Below are positions 31,392-37,271 of a stretch of 37,271 nt of DNA, in pieces (within the stretch, counting starts at the first letter, position 1; every line of letters starts with the position of its first letter). Source of the stretch: Streptococcus mitis SK579. Lineage in GTDB: Bacteria > Bacillota > Bacilli > Lactobacillales > Streptococcaceae. Where the stretch lies: positions 1 to 37,271 of the forward strand of contig NZ_AJJL01000043.1 of NCBI RefSeq assembly GCF_000257905.1. Reading direction: 5' to 3'. The notes beneath the pieces are model-generated. The model was not told the DNA's origin and did not search any database. It worked only from the letters and a program-made list of their open reading frames with translations. The position numbers were made by a program, and so were the translations under genes.

Positions 31392-31477
31392 AGGTTTGTT
31401 GAAAGGTGATTTGTAGTGATTCAAGTTACTCTTTTCACAATAAAATTTTCATGATTTTCATAAGGAGGAAATCACTA

Positions 31478-32485
31478 ATGGTAGTTAAAGTTGGTATTAA
31501 CGGTTTCGGACGTATCGGTCGTCTTGCTTTCCGTCGTATCCAAAACGTAGAAGGTGTTGAAGTTACACGCATCAACGACCTTACAGATCCAGTTATGCTT
31601 GCACACTTGTTGAAATACGACACAACTCAAGGTCGTTTCGACGGTACTGTTGAAGTTAAAGAAGGTGGATTCGAAGTTAACGGTAAATTCGTTAAAGTTT
31701 CTGCTGAACGTGATCCAGAACAAATCGACTGGGCTACTGACGGTGTAGAAATCGTTCTTGAAGCTACTGGTTTCTTTGCTAAGAAAGAAGCAGCTGAAAA
31801 ACACCTTAAAGGTGGAGCTAAAAAAGTTGTTATCACTGCTCCTGGTGGAAACGACGTTAAAACAGTTGTATTCAACACTAACCACGACGTTCTTGACGGT
31901 ACTGAAACAGTTATCTCAGGTGCTTCATGTACTACAAACTGCTTGGCTCCAATGGCTAAAGCTCTTCAAGACAACTTTGGTGTTGTAGAAGGATTGATGA
32001 CTACTATCCACGCTTACACTGGTGACCAAATGATTCTTGACGGACCACACCGTGGTGGTGACCTTCGCCGTGCTCGTGCTGGTGCTGTAAACATCGTTCC
32101 TAACTCAACTGGTGCTGCAAAAGCTATCGGTCTTGTAATCCCAGAATTGAATGGTAAATTGGACGGAGCTGCTCAACGTGTTCCTGTTCCAGCAGGTTCT
32201 GTAACTGAGTTGGTAGCAGTTCTTGAAAAGAACGTTACTGTTGACGAAGTGAACGCAGCTATGAAAGCAGCTTCAAACGAATCATACGGATACACTGAAG
32301 ATCCAATCGTATCTTCAGATATCCTAGGTATGTCTTACGGTTCATTGTTTGACGCAACTCAAACTAAAGTTCTTGACGTTGACGGTAAACAATTGGTTAA
32401 AGTTGTATCATGGTACGACAACGAAATGTCATACACTGCACAACTTGTTCGTACTCTTGAATACTTCGCAAAAATCGCTAAATAA
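31478..32485 (+). CDS. gap: Glyceraldehyde-3-phosphate dehydrogenase (NAD-dependent, glycolytic)
   Basis: A 335-aa glycolytic enzyme oxidising glyceraldehyde-3-phosphate to 1,3-bisphosphoglycerate. [10 protein letters not shown] (residues 6-15) is the NAD-binding start, and catalytic Cys151 lies in [18 protein letters not shown] with the following basic residues, and WYDNEMSY near the C-terminus, complete the active site. The ATG at 31478 is fixed by GGAGGAA 8 nt upstream; a longer frame from 31406 is not supported by the family. Codon use is strongly biased toward highly expressed types (GGT, CGT, AAC). Streptococcal GAPDH is also found at the surface and binds plasmin(ogen). Confidence 0.98.
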   Translation: MVVKVGINGFGRIGRLAFRRIQNVEGVEVTRINDLTDPVMLAHLLKYDTTQGRFDGTVEVKEGGFEVNGKFVKVSAERDPEQIDWATDGVEIVLEATGFFAKKEAAEKHLKGGAKKVVITAPGGNDVKTVVFNTNHDVLDGTETVISGASCTTNCLAPMAKALQDNFGVVEGLMTTIHAYTGDQMILDGPHRGGDLRRARAGAVNIVPNSTGAAKAIGLVIPELNGKLDGAAQRVPVPAGSVTELVAVLEKNVTVDEVNAAMKAASNESYGYTEDPIVSSDILGMSYGSLFDATQTKVLDVDGKQLVKVVSWYDNEMSYTAQLVRTLEYFAKIAK

Positions 32486-32499
32486 TTCATGAGTCGATA

Positions 32500-32530
32500 A
32501 AAAGCAAGGCCTCTTGGTCTTGCTTTTCTT
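32500..32530 (+). terminator. Terminator after gap
   Basis: AAAAGCAAGGCC (32500-32511) / GGTCTTGCTTTT (32516-32527), with loop TCTT and one wobble. T runs exist on both strands. Confidence 0.9.
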
Positions 32531-32539
32531 ATATGGAAA

Positions 32540-32562
32540 AATGGATGACGCAATCATCCATT
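32540..32562 (-). terminator. Terminator overlapping the stop codon of the pseudouridine synthase
   Basis: AATGGATGA (32540-32548) / TCATCCATT (32554-32562), followed on the minus strand by TTTTT. The stop codon of the minus-strand gene (32554-32556) is inside the stem. Confidence 0.82.
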
Positions 32563-33429
32563 CTTTTTTAATTCTTTTTCGAAAGTATCTGAGAGGATAG
32601 TGAAGCTTAATTTCTCTAATGTAAGCGGATGGGTAAAGGACAGTCGAAAGGCGTGGAGCATAAGCCGACTTGTTTTTGATTTACTATTATAGAGAGGGTC
32701 GCCTAAAATGGGGAAATTATGATGCGAAAGGTGCACACGAATCTGATGGGTTCGCCCTGTCTTTAGATTGCAACGAACCAAGGAAGTTTTGTTTGGAAAT
32801 TGCTTTAATCTGCTTACATGCGTTTCAGCATATTGTCCATTTTTTGTATCAACTATTCGCTTTCTGCGATCATGGCGATTACGTCCGATTTTGTCCCTGA
32901 AAACAAGCTCTTTGCTGCTGATATTTCCATCAACTAGTGCCCAATATTCCCTAGAAATCTCTTTTTTCTCCAGTAAGCGATTGAGAATGGGCAGGATAAA
33001 AGGATTTTTGGCAAAGAGAACCAAGCCACTGGTTTCCATGTCCAGACGATGAACGACATAGCAGGTTTGGCCAACATAGGCACTGACATGGTTAAGAAGG
33101 GCGATTTCGTTTGGCTTATTACCATGCGTTTTCATACCCTCTGGTTTGTTCACAATAATCAAGTGTTGATCTTGATAAACTTCCTGAATGATATTTGGGT
33201 TGCCCCAAGGAATTTCCTTTTTGGGATAATCTTCCTTGTCAAAAGTCAATTGGCAAACATCTCCAGGATTTACGATTTCGTTCCAGTGGACTTCTTCTTG
33301 ATTTATCAAAATATGTTTCTTGATTCTCAAAAAATGACGGATTTTTCTAGGGATGAGGAGTTGTTCTTCAAGTAATTGCTTTACCGTCATTTGAGGTAGA
33401 GAGTCTGGTAATGTAAATGTGAATTTCAT
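32554..33429 (-). CDS. RluD-family pseudouridine synthase
   Basis: A 291-aa RNA-modifying enzyme. An N-terminal S4-like region (about 15-70) precedes the catalytic RluA/RluD domain. The active-site Asp130 is in VHRLDMETSGLVLF, the RluA-type signature. RCNLKTGRTHQIRVHLSH is the conserved C-terminal motif. The exact rRNA or tRNA target cannot be assigned; RluD-like 23S uridines are likely. The ATG at 33429 has no Shine-Dalgarno and lies 6 nt after an extended -10 (TGTTACAAT). It is divergent from pbp2a and convergent with gap. Confidence 0.92.
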   Translation of the reverse strand: MKFTFTLPDSLPQMTVKQLLEEQLLIPRKIRHFLRIKKHILINQEEVHWNEIVNPGDVCQLTFDKEDYPKKEIPWGNPNIIQEVYQDQHLIIVNKPEGMKTHGNKPNEIALLNHVSAYVGQTCYVVHRLDMETSGLVLFAKNPFILPILNRLLEKKEISREYWALVDGNISSKELVFRDKIGRNRHDRRKRIVDTKNGQYAETHVSRLKQFPNKTSLVRCNLKTGRTHQIRVHLSHHNFPILGDPLYNSKSKTSRLMLHAFRLSFTHPLTLEKLSFTILSDTFEKELKKNG

Positions 33430-33435
33430 ACAGAT

Positions 33436-33444
33436 ATTGTAACA
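33436..33444 (-). promoter_or_regulatory. Extended -10 abutting the pseudouridine synthase start (leaderless type)
   Basis: On the minus strand TGTTACAAT is followed by ATCTGT and the ATG at 33429. No other ribosome-binding site is seen in the 86-bp divergent gap. Confidence 0.65.
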
Positions 33445-33480
33445 AAAAAAGCCCCATTTGGATAGGAAATAGCTAAATTC

Positions 33481-33509
33481 TTGTCTTCCTATGATGAAGA
33501 TGATAAAAT
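33481..33509 (+). promoter_or_regulatory. Promoter abutting the pbp2a start (leaderless type)
   Basis: TTGTCT (33481-33486), 17-nt spacer, TAAAAT (33504-33509), with TGA before it (extended -10). AAACGC then separates it from the ATG at 33516. Both -35 and -10 are good, and initiation would fall at or next to the A of the ATG. Confidence 0.72.
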
Positions 33510-33515
33510 AAACGC

Positions 33516-35711
33516 ATGAAATTAGATAAATTATTTGAGAAATTTCTTTCTCTTTTTAAAAAAGAAACAAGTGAATCAGAGGATTCGGATTCTACTAGCT
33601 TACGTCGCTCTCGTAGTGATAGAAAAAAATTAGCCCAAGTGGGTCCAATTCGAAAATTCTGGCGTCGCTATCATCTAACAAAGATTGTCCTTATACTAGG
33701 TTTGAGTGCAGGCTTGCTAGTTGGAACCTATTTGTTTGCTGTAGCTAAGTCAACCAATGTTAACGATTTGCAAAACGCCTTGAAAACTCGGACTATCATT
33801 TTTGACCGTGAAGAAAAAGAGGCTGGTGCCTTGTCTGGTCAAAAGGGAACCTATGTTGAATTGACTGATATCAGTAAAATTTTGCAGAATGCTGTTATTG
33901 CGACAGAAGACCGTTCTTTCTATAAAAATGATGGGATTAACTATGGTCGTTTCTTCTTGGCTATTGTCACTGCTGGACGTTCAGGTGGTGGATCTACTAT
34001 TACCCAGCAGCTAGCTAAAAACGCCTATTTGTCACAGGATCAAACTGTTGAGAGAAAAGCGAAAGAATTCTTCCTTGCCTTAGAATTAACAAAAAAATAT
34101 AGTAAGGATCAGATCTTAACCATGTACCTTAACAATGCTTATTTTGGAAATGGTGTGTGGGGTGTAGAAGATGCGAGTAAGAAATACTTTGGAGTTTCTG
34201 CATCAGAAGTGAGTCTCGATCAAGCTGCGACTCTGGCAGGGATGCTCAAAGGACCGGAACTGTATAACCCCTTGAATTCTGTAGAAGATTCTACCAATCG
34301 GCGCGATACTGTTTTGCAAAATATGGTTGCAGCAGGATATATTGATAAAAACCAAGAAACCGAAGCTGCGGAAGTTGATATGAATTCGCAATTGCACGAT
34401 AAGTATGAAGGAAAAATCTCAGATTACCGCTATCCTTCTTACTTTGATGCGGTGGTTAACGAAGCCGTTTCCAAGTATAATCTAACAGAGGAAGAAATTG
34501 TCAATAATGGCTACCGCATTTATACAGAGCTGGACCAAAACTATCAAGCAAATATGCAGGTTGTCTATGAAAATACATCGCTATTTCCGAGGGCAGAGGA
34601 TGGAACATTTGCTCAATCAGGAAGTGTAGCTCTTGAACCGAAAACAGGGGGAGTTCGTGGGGTTGTCGGTCGGATTGCTGACAATGATAAGACTGGATTC
34701 CGGAATTTCAATTATGCAACTCAATCAAAACGTAGCCCTGGTTCTACAATTAAGCCTTTAGTTGTTTATACGCCAGCAGTTGAAGCAGGCTGGGCTTTGA
34801 ATAAGAAGTTGGATAACCATACCATGCAGTATGACAGCTATAAGGTTGATAACTATGCAGGAATCAAAACGAGTCGAGAAGTTCCTATGTATCAAGCTTT
34901 GGCAGAATCGCTTAATCTGCCCGCTGTTGCCACTGTTAATGATTTGGGCGTTGATAAGGCTTTTGAGGCGGGCGAAAAATTCGGACTCAACATGGAAAAG
35001 GTAGACCGTGTTCTTGGTGTCGCCTTGGGAAGTGGTGTTGAAACCAATCCTCTGCAAATGGCTCAAGCATATGCTGCCTTTGCAAATGAAGGTTTAATGC
35101 CTGAAGCTCATTTTATTAGTAGAATTGAAAATGCTAGTGGTCAGGTTATTGCCAGCCATAAAAATTCACAAAAACGGGTGATTGATAAGTCTGTAGCTGA
35201 CAAGATGACCAGTATGATGTTAGGTACATTCACTAACGGAACTGGTATTAGTTCATCGCCTGCAGATTATGTCATGGCAGGAAAAACTGGTACAACTGAA
35301 GCTGTTTTCAATCCAGAATACACAAGTGACCAGTGGGTAATTGGTTATACTCCGGATGTGGTGATTAGTCATTGGCTTGGTTTTCCGACTACGGATGAAA
35401 ATCACTATTTAGCAGGTTCTACATCAAACGGTGCAGCCCATGTCTTTAGGAATATTGCAAATACCATTTTACCTTATACGCCAGGGAGTACCTTTACAGT
35501 TGAAAATGCCTATAAGCAAAATGGAATTGCACCAGCTAATACAAAAAGACAAGTACAAACCAATGATAATAGCCAGACAGATGATAATTTGTCTGATATT
35601 CGAGGACGTGCGCAAAGTCTAGTAGATGAGGCTAGTCGGGCTATCTCAGATGCGAAGATTAAGGAAAAGGCTCAAACAATATGGGATTCGGTAGTCAATC
35701 TATTTCGCTAA
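33516..35711 (+). CDS. pbp2a: Class A penicillin-binding protein 2a
   Basis: A 731-aa bifunctional wall synthase. A basic cytoplasmic tail (1-55) is followed by one transmembrane anchor (56-78). The GT51 transglycosylase domain (about 110-290) has catalytic Glu131 in VIATEDRSFY and GGSTITQQLAKN. The transpeptidase domain (about 340-670) has SxxK at Ser410-Lys413, SxN at Ser465-Asn467 and KTG at 590-592. These positions equal those I know for S. pneumoniae PBP2a. The C-terminal tail is Gln/Asn/Asp-rich. The start ATG has no ribosome-binding site and lies 6 nt after its -10. Confidence 0.97.
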   Translation: MKLDKLFEKFLSLFKKETSESEDSDSTSLRRSRSDRKKLAQVGPIRKFWRRYHLTKIVLILGLSAGLLVGTYLFAVAKSTNVNDLQNALKTRTIIFDREEKEAGALSGQKGTYVELTDISKILQNAVIATEDRSFYKNDGINYGRFFLAIVTAGRSGGGSTITQQLAKNAYLSQDQTVERKAKEFFLALELTKKYSKDQILTMYLNNAYFGNGVWGVEDASKKYFGVSASEVSLDQAATLAGMLKGPELYNPLNSVEDSTNRRDTVLQNMVAAGYIDKNQETEAAEVDMNSQLHDKYEGKISDYRYPSYFDAVVNEAVSKYNLTEEEIVNNGYRIYTELDQNYQANMQVVYENTSLFPRAEDGTFAQSGSVALEPKTGGVRGVVGRIADNDKTGFRNFNYATQSKRSPGSTIKPLVVYTPAVEAGWALNKKLDNHTMQYDSYKVDNYAGIKTSREVPMYQALAESLNLPAVATVNDLGVDKAFEAGEKFGLNMEKVDRVLGVALGSGVETNPLQMAQAYAAFANEGLMPEAHFISRIENASGQVIASHKNSQKRVIDKSVADKMTSMMLGTFTNGTGISSSPADYVMAGKTGTTEAVFNPEYTSDQWVIGYTPDVVISHWLGFPTTDENHYLAGSTSNGAAHVFRNIANTILPYTPGSTFTVENAYKQNGIAPANTKRQVQTNDNSQTDDNLSDIRGRAQSLVDEASRAISDAKIKEKAQTIWDSVVNLFR

Positions 35712-35716
35712 GATGC

Positions 35717-35745
35717 TTGTCAAAGCCTAGCTTTCTTGTTATAAT
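35717..35745 (+). promoter_or_regulatory. Promoter of rpmG-secE-nusG
   Basis: TTGTCA (35717-35722), 17-nt spacer, TATAAT (35740-35745), with TGT before it (extended -10): close to consensus. It begins 5 nt after the pbp2a stop. Confidence 0.88.
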
Positions 35746-35763
35746 AGATAAGATGGAGGCGTT

Positions 35764-35916
35764 ATGGCACTAAAAAAAGCAAGCCTAGCTTGTGCGGTTT
35801 GTGGTTCGAGAAACTATTCAATCAAGATCAGTGGAAACCCCAAGCCTACACGACTAGAAGTAAATAAATTTTGTAAGCATTGTGGCAAGTACACTACACA
35901 CAGAGAAACGAGATAG
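35764..35916 (+). CDS. rpmG: 50S ribosomal protein L33 (zinc-ribbon form)
   Basis: A 50-aa ribosomal protein. Two CxxC pairs (CAVC and CKHC) show it is the zinc-binding C+ paralogue, not the zinc-free C- form that is made under zinc limitation. [17 protein letters not shown] and THRETR are typical L33. ATG at 35764 follows TGGAGGCGTT. It is the first gene of the rpmG-secE-nusG transcript, 9 nt before secE. L33 next to secE-nusG is a common Firmicutes order. Confidence 0.93.
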   Translation: MALKKASLACAVCGSRNYSIKISGNPKPTRLEVNKFCKHCGKYTTHRETR

Positions 35917-35925
35917 GAGAGAGCG

Positions 35926-36102
35926 ATGCGTTTTATTGGAGATATTTTTAGACTTCTTAAAGACACAACATGGCCAACTCGCAAGGAAAGCTGGAGAGAT
36001 TTTCGTTCTATCATGGAATACACTGCTTTCTTTGTTGTGATTATTTACATTTTTGACCAGTTGATTGTTTCAGGTTTGATTCGATTTATTAACATTTTTT
36101 AG
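35926..36102 (+). CDS. secE: Preprotein translocase subunit SecE
   Basis: A 58-aa single-span membrane protein of the SecYEG channel. The amphipathic N-terminal helix with DTTWPTRKESWRDF (residues 13-26) is the SecE hallmark; the transmembrane segment (about 33-52) follows. Short single-span SecE is normal in Gram-positive bacteria. ATG at 35926 follows AGGAGAGAGCG, 9 nt after rpmG. The next 50 nt before nusG contain a weak GAAGA...TCTTC inverted repeat and no clear promoter. Confidence 0.93.
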   Translation: MRFIGDIFRLLKDTTWPTRKESWRDFRSIMEYTAFFVVIIYIFDQLIVSGLIRFINIF

Positions 36103-36152
36103 AAGAGTAGTGAAAGTACACTAAAAATCTTCTATTTATGAAAGGAAATATC

Positions 36153-36689
36153 ATGGATAGTTTTGACAAAGGGTGGTTTGTTTTACAAACTTATTCTGGT
36201 TATGAAAATAAGGTGAAAGAAAATCTATTACAGCGTGCACAAACCTACAATATGTTGGATAATATTCTACGCGTTGAAATTCCAACACAAACAGTGCAAG
36301 TTGAAAAAAATGGAAAGAGAAAAGAAGTAGAAGAAAATCGCTTTCCAGGTTATGTTCTTGTAGAAATGGTCATGACAGATGAAGCTTGGTTTGTTGTTCG
36401 AAACACTCCGAACGTTACAGGATTTGTCGGATCACACGGGAACAGATCGAAACCAACTCCATTATTGGAACAAGAAATTCGTGACATTTTGGTATCTATG
36501 GGACAAACTGTTCAAGAATTTGATTTCGATGTTGAGGTTGGTCAAACCGTACGTATTATTGATGGTGCTTTTGCAGACTATACTGGTAAAATTACAGAGA
36601 TTGATAACAATAAAGTGAAGATGATTATCTCTATGTTTGGTAATGACACAGTTGCAGAAGTAAATCTAAACCAAATTGCAGAATTATAA
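36153..36689 (+). CDS. nusG: Transcription antitermination/pausing factor NusG
   Basis: A 178-aa RNA polymerase-binding factor. The NGN domain begins FDKGWFVLQTYSGYENKVKENL and includes FPGYVLVEMVMTDEAWFVVRNTPNVTGFVG. The C-terminal KOW domain (about 122-178) contains VGQTVRIIDGAFADYTGKI. The start at ATG 36153 is preferred because AAAGGA (36140-36145) lies 7 nt upstream; the ATG at 36138 would overlap that site. It closes the rpmG-secE-nusG operon and is followed by a terminator. Confidence 0.96.
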   Translation: MDSFDKGWFVLQTYSGYENKVKENLLQRAQTYNMLDNILRVEIPTQTVQVEKNGKRKEVEENRFPGYVLVEMVMTDEAWFVVRNTPNVTGFVGSHGNRSKPTPLLEQEIRDILVSMGQTVQEFDFDVEVGQTVRIIDGAFADYTGKITEIDNNKVKMIISMFGNDTVAEVNLNQIAEL

Positions 36690-36693
36690 CCCT

Positions 36694-36719
36694 AAGAGAG
36701 GCACGATCTCTCTTTTTTT
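36694..36719 (+). terminator. Terminator after nusG
   Basis: AAGAGAG (36694-36700) / CTCTCTT (36708-36714), with loop GCACGAT, followed by six T residues. The proposed left half of the ComE site of comX lies in its loop. Confidence 0.87.
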
Positions 36720-36730
36720 GTGCAGTTGAG
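36702..36730 (+). promoter_or_regulatory. Candidate ComE-binding direct repeat of comX
   Basis: CAGTTGAG at 36723-36730 exactly matches the right half of the ComE-box (CAnTTGAG). An imperfect left half, CACGATCT, starts 21 nt earlier at 36702, the same offset I recall for the comC site. ComE~P is the known activator of comX in pneumococcus. The left half is weak, so the assignment rests on the right half and position. Confidence 0.6.
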
Positions 36731-36780
36731 ACGGTGTAGGGAGCAGAATGGATGAAATGAATCAAATTAGCTCCATGATT

Positions 36781-36789
36781 TGTTAAACT
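36781..36789 (+). promoter_or_regulatory. Candidate -10 of comX
   Basis: TGTTAAACT is an extended -10-like element; CATGAT at 36775-36780 is an alternative. No -35 is seen, as expected for an activator-dependent promoter. GGAG at 36801-36804 precedes the ATG at 36811. Confidence 0.4.
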
Positions 36790-36810
36790 GTATCTAGAAA
36801 GGAGAACATA

Positions 36811-37271
36811 ATGCTTAAAGAATTGTATGAAGAAGTTCAAGGAATTGTGTACAAGTGTAGAAATGAATATTACTTGCATTTATGGGAGCTATCGGATTGG
36901 GAGCAAGAGGGGATGATTTGCTTGCATGAATTGATTAGTAAAGAAGAACTAGTAGAAGATATTCCTCGTTTAAGGAAATATTTTAAGACTAAGTTCCGGA
37001 ATCGAATTCTAGACTATATCCGTAAGCAAGAAAGTCAAAAAAGAAGATATGATAAAGAACCCTATGAAGAAGTAGGTGAGATTAGTCATCGTATAAGTGA
37101 GGGAGGTCTCTGGCTGGATGATTACTATCTCTTTCATGAAACACTAAGAGATTATAGAAGTAAACAAAATAAAGAGCAACAAGAAGAGTTAGAACGTGTT
37201 TTAAGAAATGAACGTTTCCGAGGGCGTCAAAGAGTATTGAGGGATTTACGTATTGTGTTTAAAGAGTTTAA
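36811..37271 (+). CDS. comX: Competence-specific sigma factor ComX (partial, runs off the right edge)
   Basis: The first 153 codons of the alternative sigma factor SigX, which directs polymerase to com-boxes such as the one before comGA. Full-length orthologues are about 159 aa, so only the last few residues are missing. Recognisable blocks are LYEEVQGIVYKCRNEYYLHLW, PRLRKYFKTKFRNRILDYIRKQ (sigma region 2-like), and LERVLRNERFRGRQRVLRDLRIVFKEF (region 4-like). The sequence differs from the pneumococcal one I remember at several residues. AGAAAGGAGAAC precedes the ATG. Pneumococci have two comX copies; this one, next to nusG, corresponds to the comX2 locus. Confidence 0.93.
   Translation, partial: MLKELYEEVQGIVYKCRNEYYLHLWELSDWEQEGMICLHELISKEELVEDIPRLRKYFKTKFRNRILDYIRKQESQKRRYDKEPYEEVGEISHRISEGGLWLDDYYLFHETLRDYRSKQNKEQQEELERVLRNERFRGRQRVLRDLRIVFKEF

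Noticed and set aside
31406..31477. N-terminal extension of GAPDH
   Set aside because: The extra residues read through the leader, and GGAGGAA directs initiation at 31478, the normal GAPDH start.

Overview
The window is low-GC Firmicutes chromosome and almost certainly comes from a Mitis-group Streptococcus (S. mitis, S. oralis or S. pseudopneumoniae rather than a typical S. pneumoniae). The evidence is a BOX repeat at 6784-6907, near-pneumococcal proteins (PBP2a with Ser410, KhpB/EloR with Thr89, the cgl/comG pilus operon, comX beside nusG), and local gene order. That order seems to lack blocks I remember from pneumococcal reference genomes, and it carries an Adr-like acyltransferase between tgt and nagA. 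The species call is inference.

Layout. 1-430: the 3' end of a tRNA cluster (Tyr, Trp, His, Gln, Leu). 532-5337: a glutamate-cysteine-ligase-like protein, threonine synthase, a MATE exporter and a HAD phosphatase. 5341-5446: a possible structured RNA with a U-tract. 5500-7831: a secreted LysM/M15-like wall protein, the BOX element and a MarR/DUF1304 operon. 7944-12661: pyroglutamyl peptidase, a DUF975 membrane protein (minus strand), tgt and the acyltransferase. 12813-15184: nagA, a decayed zinc alcohol dehydrogenase that keeps its promoter, and a DUF1033 gene. 15232-21844: a com-box followed by comGABCDEFG, two SAM methyltransferases and ackA. 21993-24167: rnpA, yidC1 and jag/khpB. 24218-28234: an HI_0552-like gene, transketolase, yajC, a low-molecular-weight tyrosine phosphatase and a MORN protein. 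28260-32485: adhE with a dense control region, then gap. 32554-37271: an RluD-type pseudouridine synthase (minus), pbp2a, rpmG-secE-nusG and the 5' part of comX.

Two themes link the genes. The first is competence: the sigma factor gene comX, with a candidate ComE site, lies at the right edge, and its target operon comG, with a com-box, lies in the middle. The second is mixed-acid fermentation: ackA, adhE, gap and tkt carry good sigma-A promoters, and adhE adds a Rex-type operator and a cre-centred palindrome.

No wholly new multi-gene system is apparent; most of the window is conserved core genome. The most notable non-gene signal is a repeated transcription-start architecture. Five genes without a usable Shine-Dalgarno have an extended -10 element (TGnTAnnnT) exactly 6 nt before the ATG, which predicts leaderless mRNAs. 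Three of them also have a terminator stem containing or enclosing the stop codon, so they would have almost no UTRs. Other points of interest are the truncated alcohol dehydrogenase behind an intact promoter and zinc-box-like palindrome, the perfect 34-bp palindrome before adhE, and the nusG terminator that overlaps the putative ComE site of comX.
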